Shown here in pieces: positions 33,007 to 41,262 of a DNA stretch of 41,262 bases (position 1 is the first letter of the stretch; each line of letters opens with the position of its first letter). Below the pieces are notes generated by a model. The model was not told where the DNA came from and made no database searches. It worked only from the letters and a program-made list of their open reading frames with translations. The stretch covers positions 1 to 41,262 of the forward strand of contig JAURXZ010000032.1 in NCBI GenBank assembly GCA_030654175.1. Direction: 5' to 3'. The stretch comes from Bacteroidia bacterium (lineage in GTDB: Bacteria > Bacteroidota > Bacteroidia > 2-12-FULL-35-15). Both the position numbers and the translations under genes were made by a program.

Positions 33007-34095
33007 ATGAAACTCATTACTTTGAGACCAAAAGTCATATTTTTTAGCGTAATTGTAAATGTTATATTTTACATATTACCTACTACATGTGCTTTTTCTC
33101 AGGATATTCACTTTTCCCAATACCACATGACTCCGCTGATGCTTAACCCTGCTTTAACAGGGATTTTCGAAGGCAATCAAAGAGTGTATTTAAATTACAA
33201 AAATCAATGGCAGGGGATGGGGCAGTCTGGAGCTACATATAACACTGCTTTGTGTTCATTCGATACTCGATTGTCTAAGAAAAAATGGGAAAAGGGATTT
33301 CTTGGTGCCGGGATCACTGCTTTTAAAGATGTTGCAGGTGATTTAAAATTAGGAACAACCCAACTGAATCTTTCTCTTGCAGGTTCTGTTTTTATTAACA
33401 AGCAACAATATATCACAGGTGCAATGCAGGGTGGGATTGTTCAGAAAAGTATTTCTACCAGTGCAATGCAATGGGAAAATCAATATGATCAAAGTACCGG
33501 AGCCTATAATGCTGGATTAGCTTCAAACGATATTGCCAGCCTTCCTCCAACCTTATATGGCGATTTTTCAAGTGGGCTTTCATGGAGTTATAATAAACCT
33601 GCGTCCACTATTTCCGCCAACGACCAGTTGAAAATAATTTTAGGCTTCGCTGCCCTCAATATAAATACTCCTAAACAAAGCTTTTATTCTACCGGCACTT
33701 CTGATAAACTTTATACAAGCCTGGTTATGCATGCTCAATCCAGGATAGGAATTTCAAACTCCGATTTAACCGTGGTACCAAATGTTGTTTTTATTAAGCA
33801 AGGACCATCTATTGAGTTGAATGTTGGATCACTATTTCGTTGGGCCATAAAAAACAATTCCAGATATACCGGTTATGGCAAAGGAATGGCTTTGTCACTT
33901 GGTGCTCAATACAGAATGAAAGACGCTGTAATTCCAATGATGCTTTTTGAATATTCAAACTATGCTTTTGGTGTAAGTTATGATGTAAATACTTCATCAT
34001 TAACTCAAGGGACAAAAGGAAGAGGAGGAGTTGAAATTTCTTTACGACTAATTACACAAGATTTCAGGAACTCTCCAACAAGACTATTAGACTAA
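33007..34095 (+). CDS. PorP/SprF-family outer-membrane protein
   Basis: I prefer ATG 33007 (362 residues), which leaves a normal signal peptide (VIVNVIFYILPTTCAFSQ); an in-frame ATG at 32983 adds eight residues. DIHFSQYHMTPLMLNPALTG is the family's hallmark opening, followed by YLNYKNQWQGMG and many amphipathic beta strands of an outer-membrane barrel. PorP/SprF proteins work with the T9SS; SprF is needed for surface display of SprB and other type B cargo. The gene sits directly after a type B protein, and the next gene starts 3 bases after its stop, giving a four-gene operon. Confidence 0.9.
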   Translation: MKLITLRPKVIFFSVIVNVIFYILPTTCAFSQDIHFSQYHMTPLMLNPALTGIFEGNQRVYLNYKNQWQGMGQSGATYNTALCSFDTRLSKKKWEKGFLGAGITAFKDVAGDLKLGTTQLNLSLAGSVFINKQQYITGAMQGGIVQKSISTSAMQWENQYDQSTGAYNAGLASNDIASLPPTLYGDFSSGLSWSYNKPASTISANDQLKIILGFAALNINTPKQSFYSTGTSDKLYTSLVMHAQSRIGISNSDLTVVPNVVFIKQGPSIELNVGSLFRWAIKNNSRYTGYGKGMALSLGAQYRMKDAVIPMMLFEYSNYAFGVSYDVNTSSLTQGTKGRGGVEISLRLITQDFRNSPTRLLD

Positions 34096-34097
34096 CA

Positions 34098-35663
34098 ATG
34101 ATGAGAATTTTTTTTTATTTCGTATTACTACTATTATTATCAAACACTTTTCAAGCTAATAGTCAGGAAAATAATATCCTATCCAATAAAACAGAGAGAG
34201 CAGATTTGCAAGAAATTATTATAACCAATTTAGGTGAAAATGTAAATACACCTTATGATGAATATGCACCAATTATTTCTGCAGACGGATCAATGATGAT
34301 TTTTACATCCAGACGTCCAATTACACCGGATGCAATTGCCGGCCAGATAAATGGAATGGAAAACATTTATGTTTCTTATTATAATGATATGATCTGGAAA
34401 TGGAGTGAAGCTAAAATATTGGGACCAACAATAAATCAGACCATGAGAAATAATTCCGCAATAGCACTTTCAAATGATGGTCAGCGACTATTGGTTTACA
34501 GAGGTGACCGGAGTGGAAATATATATGAATCTGAGTTGATAGGTGAAGATTGGACTGAACCCGTTAAAATGCCAAAACCTATTAATTCGAAAAAACATGA
34601 ATCTTCAGCCACCATTTCGCCTGATGGACGAACTATTTATTTTATAAGTAACCGTAGGCATGGCAAGGGTGGATTGGATATCTGGATGTGCCGTATGGAT
34701 AAGACAGGTGTTTGGGGGCAAGCTGAGAATCTGGGAGAGGCCATTAATACCCCTGAAAATGAAGAAGGTGTTTTTATTCATCCTGATGGTAAAACGCTTT
34801 ACTTTAGTTCAAAAGGACATAATACTAAAGGTGGATATGATATTTTTAAATCCGTATTTGAAAACAATAAGTGGGGTGTTCCTTTTAATATGGGAGATTC
34901 TATTAATACTGCCGATGATGATTTGTTTTTTAATGTCACCGCTGACGGAAGAACGGCTTACTACTCTTCTGTTCGTGGAGGAGGATTAGGGAAGAAAGAT
35001 ATTTTTGAATTATATTTTAAAAACAAAAAAAAGGAATCCGGGCTTATTCTATTTAAAGGTGTGGTTCTAGATAAGGAAACATTTCAACCTATTGGTGCAG
35101 ATATTAAGATCACCGATAACGATGAAAATGAAATTATTAACATTGTAAAATCAAATAAGGCTACAGGAAAATTCCTTGTGGCCTTACCTGCAGGTAAAAA
35201 TTATGGTATATCAATAAGCCAGAGAGGTTATTTGTTTTATTCCGAAAACATTAATATTCCTATAACAGCAGACTATAAAGAAATTCGCAAACCAATTCCA
35301 TTAAAAAAACTTGACATCGGAAATAAAATACTTTTGAAAAACATTTTCTATGATTATGGTAAAGCCACCTTGCGTCCTGAATCACGTGCTGAGCTTAATG
35401 AACTTGTGAAATTGATGAACTTAAGTACGAACATAAAAATTGAAATTGCCAGTCATACTGATAGCCAAAGCTCAGAAGAGTTTAATCTGTCGCTTTCTCA
35501 AGCCAGATCCCAATCTGTATTGGAATACCTTTTTGCTGCAGGTATCAGTAGAGATCAAATGGTAGCTAAAGGTTATGGAGAGGCCAATCCTATTGCCACC
35601 AATGATAACGAGGAAGGCAGAAAACAAAATCGTAGAACAGAAATAAATATATTGGAACAGTAA
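34098..35663 (+). CDS. PD40 repeat / OmpA-family protein (PorE-like)
   Basis: Protein of 521 residues with signal peptide (FFYFVLLLLLSNTFQANSQ). Residues about 50-305 hold five PD40/WD40-like beta-propeller blades (YAPIISADGSMMIFTSRR, SSATISPDGRTIYFISNR, GVFIHPDGKTLYFSSKG and others). About 313-395 is a carboxypeptidase-regulatory-like beta sandwich (FKGVVLDKETFQPIGADIKI). The C-terminal 110 residues are an OmpA/Pal peptidoglycan-binding domain (NIFYDYGKATLRPES, ASHTDSQSSEEFNLSLSQAR, GYGEANPIATN). This order is that of PorE-type T9SS accessory proteins, except that the N-terminal TPR is not evident. It would tie the exported adhesin or the secretion machine to the cell wall. Confidence 0.88.
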   Translation: MMRIFFYFVLLLLLSNTFQANSQENNILSNKTERADLQEIIITNLGENVNTPYDEYAPIISADGSMMIFTSRRPITPDAIAGQINGMENIYVSYYNDMIWKWSEAKILGPTINQTMRNNSAIALSNDGQRLLVYRGDRSGNIYESELIGEDWTEPVKMPKPINSKKHESSATISPDGRTIYFISNRRHGKGGLDIWMCRMDKTGVWGQAENLGEAINTPENEEGVFIHPDGKTLYFSSKGHNTKGGYDIFKSVFENNKWGVPFNMGDSINTADDDLFFNVTADGRTAYYSSVRGGGLGKKDIFELYFKNKKKESGLILFKGVVLDKETFQPIGADIKITDNDENEIINIVKSNKATGKFLVALPAGKNYGISISQRGYLFYSENINIPITADYKEIRKPIPLKKLDIGNKILLKNIFYDYGKATLRPESRAELNELVKLMNLSTNIKIEIASHTDSQSSEEFNLSLSQARSQSVLEYLFAAGISRDQMVAKGYGEANPIATNDNEEGRKQNRRTEINILEQ

Positions 35664-35707
35664 AAATTCCAGATCATCTTTAATATAAGGTTATAAAACA
35701 AAAACGT

Positions 35708-38700
35708 ATGACAACAAAAAAACTCATCATCTCAACTGCATTATTTTTAGGAACCTTTTTTGGTTCTCTTCTTTGGGAAGGATCAGGTGCTTTCGCACAA
35801 AATAATGTGGGTATTGGAATTTTAGTTCCGGCTCCAAGTTCTTTGCTTGATTTAACAGCCAGTGACAAAGGACTCTTGATTCCCCGTCTTACAGGTTTGC
35901 AACGTGACGCCATTGTTGCACCTGCAACCGGATTGTTGATCTATAATCTCGACTGTAATGTTTTCAACTATTACAATGGAACAGCCTGGGTTTCTGTAGA
36001 TGGTCTTAACATATCAGGTCCTATTTCCGGTATTCCTGATGCATGTAAAAATTCTACAGGTATCGTTTATTCCATCCAGGCAATTGCTGGTGCTACCGGC
36101 TATAACTGGACGGTACCAACGGGATCAACAATTGCTTCCGGACAAGGGACTACAAGTATCGTTGTTGATTTTGGAACCTTAGATGGAAATGTTTGTGTTA
36201 CTGCTTCTAATAGTTGCGAAGTTAGCGATACTACCTGTATTGCTATCCGACTTTCTACAGCTTCTGTAGCTCCGGTAGCATTGCCCGCTTCTGATTTTAC
36301 CTGTACTTCTTTTAATGCTAACTGGGGTGCTACTCCCGGAGCTACTGTTTATTTGTTAGATGTTGCTACCGATCCTGCATTTACTTTACCTGTTGGTACC
36401 TATAGCAGTTTGCAGGTTGGAAACGTTACAAACGCTGGTGTTACAGGTTTGACTCCAAGTACTACCTATTATTATAAAGTACGTTCAATAAATGGTTGCG
36501 ATACAAGTTTACCTTCTAATACTATTATTGTTAGTACTACTGCTCCGGTTTCTCCAACAGCAACAGCTCCTTCCAATTATACATGTACATCATTTAATGC
36601 AAATTGGGGAGCCGCTTCAGGTGCAACCTCTTATTATTTAGAAGTGTCTACCAGCGTTCTGTTTAGTCCGGGTACATTTATTACCGGTTATAATAACGTG
36701 AATGTTAACAACGTAACCAGCTATAACGTAATCGGTTTAACGGCCGATAGTACCTATTATTATCGTGTGCGTGCAGGTAATGGTTGCGACACGAGTTTGT
36801 ATTCCAATACCCTTTCCGCAAGTACAACGGCTCCTATTTCTCCAACAGCAACAGCTCCTTCTAATTTTACCTGTACTTCTATGAATGCAAACTGGGGGGC
36901 CGTTTCAGGTGCAACTGGCTACTTCTTGGACGTAGCTACTGATGCATCATTTACCACATTTGTTGCAGGATATAATAACCTGATCACAGGTAATGTTACT
37001 ACTTATAATATTACAGGCTTAACAGCAAACACCACTTATTATTACCGCATCCGTGCAAATAATGGTTGCAGCACCAGTTTAAATTCCAATACAATATCTA
37101 TTGGAACAACTGCTCCTGTTTCTCCAACTGCAACAGCAGCTTCCAACTTTACCTGTACTTCCATGAATGCGAATTGGGGGGCTGTTACCGGAGGTACTAC
37201 CTATTTCTTAGATGTTGCAACTGACGCAGCATTTACAGCATTCGTTACCGGTTATAGCAATTTGAATGTCGGGAACGTTACTACATATAACGTAACCGGC
37301 TTAATCGCAAACACAAATTATTATTACCGTGTTCGTGCCGACAATGGTTGCAGCATTAGTTTAAATTCCAATACAATAACTATTGGAACTACTGCTCCGA
37401 TTTCTCCAACAGCAACACCGGCTTCTAACTTTACCTGTACCTCCATGAATGCAAACTGGGGAGCAGTTCCGGGCGGAACCATCTATTATTTAGATGTTGC
37501 CACCGATGCTGCGTTCACATCATTTGTAACCGGATATAACGATTTGAACGTTGGTAACGTTACCACATATAATATTACCGGTTTAATTGCAAATACCACT
37601 TATTATTACCGTGTGCGCGCAGACAATGGGTGTAGCATCAGTTTAAATTCCAATACAATAAGCATTGGAACAACGGCTCCTATTTCTCCTACTGCAACAG
37701 CGGCTTCTAACTTTACCTGTACCTCCATGAATGCAAATTGGGGGGCAGTAGCTGGTGCTTCAACTTATTATTTAGATGTTGCTACTGACGCTTCTTTTAC
37801 TGCATTTGTTACCGGTTATAGCAATTTGAACGTAAGTAATACCACTACTTATAACGTAACAGGTCTGGTAGCAAACACTACATACCATTACCGTGTTCGT
37901 GCCGATAATGGTTGCAGTATCAGTTTAAATTCCAATACCATAAGTATAGGTACTACTGCTCCTATTTCTCCTACAGCAACTGCAGCATCTAACTTTACCT
38001 GTACTTCCATGAATGCAAACTGGGGTGCTGTTCCGGGTGCTACTGCTTATTTTTTAGATGTTGCTACAGATGCTTCCTTTACCACTATTTTACCATCTTA
38101 TAATAATATCAATACAGGTAACGTAACTACTTATAATGTTACGGGGTTAATTGCCAATACCACTTACCATTACCGTGTACGTGCCGACAACGGTTGCAGT
38201 ACCAGTTTAAATTCAAATACGATCAGCATTGGTACTACTGCTCCAATTTCACCTACAGCTACTTCGGCTTCCAATTTCACATGTACTTCTTTAAATGCCA
38301 ATTGGGGTGCTGTTTCTGGTACCACTGCTTATTTTTTAGATGTTGCAACAGATGCTTCCTTCACTACGTTTGTTACTGGATATAACAACGTGAACGTTGG
38401 AAACGTGACTACTTATAACGTAACTGGTTTAACAGCAAATACTGTTTATCATTACCGTGTGCGTGCCGACAATGGTTGTAGCACCAGTTTAAATTCTAAC
38501 ACTGTTACTGTTGGTACCACTCCTCCAATTTCTCCTACAGCAACTTCTGCGTCCAATTTTACCTGTACTTCCATGAATGCAAACTGGGGAGCTGTTTCTG
38601 GTGCGATCTCCTACTTCTTGGATGTTGCAACCGATGCATCATTCACCTCACTTTTACCGGGTTATTCAAATCTGAATGTTGGTAACGTTACTACTTATAA

Positions 38701-41262
38701 TATAACTGGTCTGGTTCCAAATACCATTTATCATTACCGTGTGCGTGCCGACAATGGTTGTAGCACCAGTTTAAATTCCAATACCATTAGTATTGGTACC
38801 ACTCCACCAATTTCTCCAACAGCAACATCTGCTGACAACTTTACCTGTACTTCCCTGAATGCAAACTGGGGTGCTGTTTCCGGTGCTACACTTTATTATC
38901 TTGATGTTGCTACTGATGCAGCATTTACCACTTTTGTAACCGGTTATAATAACCTGAACGTTGGTAACGTTACTACTTATAACGTCACAGGATTAACAGT
39001 AAACACCACTTATTATTACCGTTTACGTGCCGACAATGGATGTTTGGTGAGTTTAAATTCAAATACAATAACTGTTGCTACTGCACCTCCAATTTCTCCA
39101 ACGGCAACATCTGCTTCCAACTTTACCTGTACTTCAATGAACGCGAATTGGGGAGCTGTTTCAGGAGCTATCACTTACTTCCTTGATGTAGCTACTGATG
39201 CTTCTTTCACTTCTTTTGTTACAGGCTATAGCAATTTAAATGTTGGAAACGTAACTACTTATAATATTACCGGCCTAATAGCTAATACCACTTATCATTA
39301 CCGTGTGCGTGCCGATAATGGTTGCAGCACCAGTTTAAATTCCAACACAATAAGTATTGGTACTACTGCTCCAATTTCCCCAACTGCAACAGCTGCTTCG
39401 AATTTTACCTGTACTTCCATGAATGCAAATTGGGGTGCTGTTTCAGGTGCTACTATTTATTTTTTAGATGTGGCTACTGATGCTTCTTTTACCACGTTTG
39501 TTACCGGATATAGTAACTTGAACGTAGGTAACGTAACTACCTATAATATTACTGCTTTAACACCGAATACTTCTTATTTCTACCGTGTTCGTGCTGATAA
39601 TGGATGTTTAGTAAGTTTGAATTCAAATACAATAACTGTTGCAACAAGCGCACCGGTATCTCCAACAGCAACACAAGCAGATAACTTTACCTGTACTTCT
39701 ATGAACGCTAATTGGGGTGCTGTTTCAGGTGCTTCCTTCTATTATTTAGACGTTGCTACAAATGCTTCCTTTACTACATTTGTAACTGGTTATAACAACA
39801 AAAACGTAGGTAACGTAACCACTTATAATATCACCGGTTTAATTGCTAACACCACTTATTATTACCGTTTGCGTGCAGATAACGGTTGTAGCACCAGTTT
39901 GAATTCCAATACTATTACAATTGGAACTACAGCTCCTGTTTCTCCTACTGCAACCTCCGCTTCCAATTTTACGTGTACTTCAATGAACGCGAATTGGGGA
40001 GCTGTTTCAGGTGCCACCGCCTATTTATTAGATGTTGCTACTGATGCTGCGTTTACTGCATTTGTTACCGGTTATAATGACTTGAACGTAGGTAACGTAA
40101 CTACCTATAATATAACAGGTTTAATTGCTAATACTACTTATTATTACCGTTTACGCGCAGATAATGGTTGTAGCACCAGTTTGAACTCGAATACAATCAC
40201 AATTGGAACCACAGCTCCGATTGCTCCGGCTGCATCACCAGCTTCCAACTTTACCTGTACATCCATGAATGCTAACTGGGGTGCTGTTTCTGGTGCCACA
40301 CAGTATTTCTTAGATGTATCAACAAGTGCTACATTTGCAACATTCGTTACCGGTTATAGCAACTTGAACGTAGGTAACGTAACTACTTATAACATAACCG
40401 GCTTAACTGCCAATACTACGTATCATTACCGCGTACGTGCCGACAATGGTTGTTCTACCAGTTTGAACTCCAATACCATCACTATCGGTACCACAGCCCC
40501 TGTTTCTCCAACAGCAACAGCCGCTTCCAATTTCACCTGTACATCCATGAATGCTAACTGGGGCGCTGTATCCGGTGCTACCTCTTATGTATTAGATGTA
40601 GCCACAGACGCTGCTTTTACAACATTTGTTACCGGTTATAATAACTTGAACGTAGGTAACGTAACCACTTATAATATCACCGGTTTAATTGCCAATACTA
40701 CTTATTATTACCGTTTACGCGCAGATAATGGTTGTTCTGTAAGCTTGAATTCCAATACAATAACAATTGGTACAACTGCTCCTATAGCTCCGGCTGCATC
40801 ATCTGCTTCTAACTTTACCTGTACGTCCATGAATGCTAACTGGGGTGCTGTTTCAGGTGCTACACAGTATTTCTTAGATGTATCAACAAGTGCTACATTT
40901 TCGACATTTGTTACGGGTTATAACAACTTGAACGTAAGTAACGTAACTACTTATAACGTAACCGGTTTAACTGCAAATACGACTTATCATTACCGTTTGC
41001 GTGCTGATAATGGTTGCTCTACCAGTTTGAATTCCAATACGATCACTGTTGGAACTACTGCTCCAATTGCTCCAACAGCAGTTGCGGCTTCCAACTTTAC
41101 CTGTACTTCCATGAATGCGAACTGGGGGGCTGTTTCAGGTGCCACACAGTATTTCTTAGATGTATCAGTTAGTGCAACATTTACAACATTTGTGACAGGT
41201 TACAGCAACTTGAACGTAGGTAACGTAACTACTTATAACGTAACCGGTTTAACTGCTAATAC
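35708..41262 (+). CDS. Giant fibronectin-III-like repeat adhesin, 3' end outside the window
   Basis: Open from ATG 35708 to the window end without a stop: at least 1851 codons. A signal peptide (about 1-31, GSGAFAQ) is followed by a Bacteroidota cell-surface opening (NVGIGILVPAPSSLLDL, KGLLIPRLTGLQRDAI), a PKD-like beta domain (about 105-185; AGATGYNWTVPTGSTIASGQ), then fibronectin-III-like repeats from residue 187 on. Eighteen begin in the window. Each has TCTSxNANWGAVSGA, LDVATDASF, YYYRVRADNGC and SLNSNTI; two Cys per repeat (TCT and NGC) suggest one disulfide. ATG 35708 is 44 bases after the PD40-OmpA gene. A T9SS sorting domain would be expected beyond the window. A surface adhesin of the SprB kind is the best guess. 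Confidence 0.9.
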   Translation, partial: MTTKKLIISTALFLGTFFGSLLWEGSGAFAQNNVGIGILVPAPSSLLDLTASDKGLLIPRLTGLQRDAIVAPATGLLIYNLDCNVFNYYNGTAWVSVDGLNISGPISGIPDACKNSTGIVYSIQAIAGATGYNWTVPTGSTIASGQGTTSIVVDFGTLDGNVCVTASNSCEVSDTTCIAIRLSTASVAPVALPASDFTCTSFNANWGATPGATVYLLDVATDPAFTLPVGTYSSLQVGNVTNAGVTGLTPSTTYYYKVRSINGCDTSLPSNTIIVSTTAPVSPTATAPSNYTCTSFNANWGAASGATSYYLEVSTSVLFSPGTFITGYNNVNVNNVTSYNVIGLTADSTYYYRVRAGNGCDTSLYSNTLSASTTAPISPTATAPSNFTCTSMNANWGAVSGATGYFLDVATDASFTTFVAGYNNLITGNVTTYNITGLTANTTYYYRIRANNGCSTSLNSNTISIGTTAPVSPTATAASNFTCTSMNANWGAVTGGTTYFLDVATDAAFTAFVTGYSNLNVGNVTTYNVTGLIANTNYYYRVRADNGCSISLNSNTITIGTTAPISPTATPASNFTCTSMNANWGAVPGGTIYYLDVATDAAFTSFVTGYNDLNVGNVTTYNITGLIANTTYYYRVRADNGCSISLNSNTISIGTTAPISPTATAASNFTCTSMNANWGAVAGASTYYLDVATDASFTAFVTGYSNLNVSNTTTYNVTGLVANTTYHYRVRADNGCSISLNSNTISIGTTAPISPTATAASNFTCTSMNANWGAVPGATAYFLDVATDASFTTILPSYNNINTGNVTTYNVTGLIANTTYHYRVRADNGCSTSLNSNTISIGTTAPISPTATSASNFTCTSLNANWGAVSGTTAYFLDVATDASFTTFVTGYNNVNVGNVTTYNVTGLTANTVYHYRVRADNGCSTSLNSNTVTVGTTPPISPTATSASNFTCTSMNANWGAVSGAISYFLDVATDASFTSLLPGYSNLNVGNVTTYNITGLVPNTIYHYRVRADNGCSTSLNSNTISIGTTPPISPTATSADNFTCTSLNANWGAVSGATLYYLDVATDAAFTTFVTGYNNLNVGNVTTYNVTGLTVNTTYYYRLRADNGCLVSLNSNTITVATAPPISPTATSASNFTCTSMNANWGAVSGAITYFLDVATDASFTSFVTGYSNLNVGNVTTYNITGLIANTTYHYRVRADNGCSTSLNSNTISIGTTAPISPTATAASNFTCTSMNANWGAVSGATIYFLDVATDASFTTFVTGYSNLNVGNVTTYNITALTPNTSYFYRVRADNGCLVSLNSNTITVATSAPVSPTATQADNFTCTSMNANWGAVSGASFYYLDVATNASFTTFVTGYNNKNVGNVTTYNITGLIANTTYYYRLRADNGCSTSLNSNTITIGTTAPVSPTATSASNFTCTSMNANWGAVSGATAYLLDVATDAAFTAFVTGYNDLNVGNVTTYNITGLIANTTYYYRLRADNGCSTSLNSNTITIGTTAPIAPAASPASNFTCTSMNANWGAVSGATQYFLDVSTSATFATFVTGYSNLNVGNVTTYNITGLTANTTYHYRVRADNGCSTSLNSNTITIGTTAPVSPTATAASNFTCTSMNANWGAVSGATSYVLDVATDAAFTTFVTGYNNLNVGNVTTYNITGLIANTTYYYRLRADNGCSVSLNSNTITIGTTAPIAPAASSASNFTCTSMNANWGAVSGATQYFLDVSTSATFSTFVTGYNNLNVSNVTTYNVTGLTANTTYHYRLRADNGCSTSLNSNTITVGTTAPIAPTAVAASNFTCTSMNANWGAVSGATQYFLDVSVSATFTTFVTGYSNLNVGNVTTYNVTGLTAN
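36266..41262 (+). repeat. 18 tandem fibronectin-III-like coding repeats with a 282-bp period
   Basis: Unit 1 (36266-36538) is 91 codons and unit 2 (36539-36826) 96 codons, both more diverged. Units 3 to 17 (36827-41056) are each exactly 282 bp, 94 codons, and unit 18 is cut by the window end. Changes between units are largely at third codon positions or at a few variable sites (for example after GAVSGA and in the ends of strands), so the protein pattern is held while the DNA has drifted. Confidence 0.92.

Noticed and set aside
36266-41262. CRISPR or satellite array
   Set aside because: The regular repeats are one open reading frame coding fibronectin-III-like domains with a whole-codon period; there are no short repeats with unique spacers.

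Overview
The window looks like a chromosomal piece of an environmental Bacteroidota (class uncertain). The DNA is AT-rich, and several genes have the Bacteroidota promoter form TTTG/TTG plus TAnnTTTG. Type IX secretion (T9SS) sorting domains, a PorP/SprF protein and a PD40-OmpA protein are present. Several noncoding palindromic repeats of a kind often seen in this phylum are scattered between genes. No rRNA, tRNA, CRISPR array, transposase or integrase was seen.

Layout. (1) 1-4017: repeat-rich leader, then a thiolase and a two-domain enoyl-CoA hydratase/3-hydroxyacyl-CoA dehydrogenase (fatty-acid beta-oxidation), separated by an inverted array of a short word. (2) About 4.1-17.2 kb: an accessory stretch of mostly single, unrelated genes, all on the + strand: an AbiGi-like protein, a membrane/coiled-coil protein, three GNAT acetyltransferases, a MORN-repeat protein, a Gdx/SugE-type SMR exporter, a DUF4256 protein, a TlpA-like thioredoxin, a quinone-oxidoreductase-like enzyme, an AlkD-like glycosylase, a T9SS-exported serine hydrolase, a PrsW-like protease and a VOC protein. 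Three copies of a 78-79 bp structured repeat lie just behind genes here. (3) 17.2-23.2 kb: a minus-strand di-haem cytochrome, a STAS-like protein plus histidine kinase pair, AlkB, a T9SS-sorted SGNH-type protein and an unknown minus-strand gene. (4) 23.3-28.7 kb: a tight three-gene operon with two paralogous CsgG/TolB-like proteins (one fused to a DUF4145-like domain and a membrane anchor) and a cytosolic TPR-SpoIIE phosphatase. (5) 28.8-31.3 kb: an alpha-methylacyl-CoA racemase-like family III CoA-transferase and an acyl-CoA dehydrogenase. (6) 31.6 kb to the end: a T9SS surface-protein operon: a type B sorting-domain protein, PorP/SprF, a PD40-OmpA protein and a giant repeat protein that runs off the window.

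How the genes fit together. The acyl-CoA genes at both ends of the middle region together cover dehydrogenation, hydration, oxidation and thiolysis of (branched) acyl-CoAs. The final operon looks like a dedicated export/anchoring set for a surface adhesin built from disulfide-type fibronectin-III-like repeats in an exact 282-bp register. The best candidate for an undescribed system is the 23.3-28.7 kb operon, which by its architecture could couple an envelope CsgG/TPR sensor to a PP2C-type phosphatase. That phosphatase gene also carries an in-frame palindromic repeat inside its catalytic domain.
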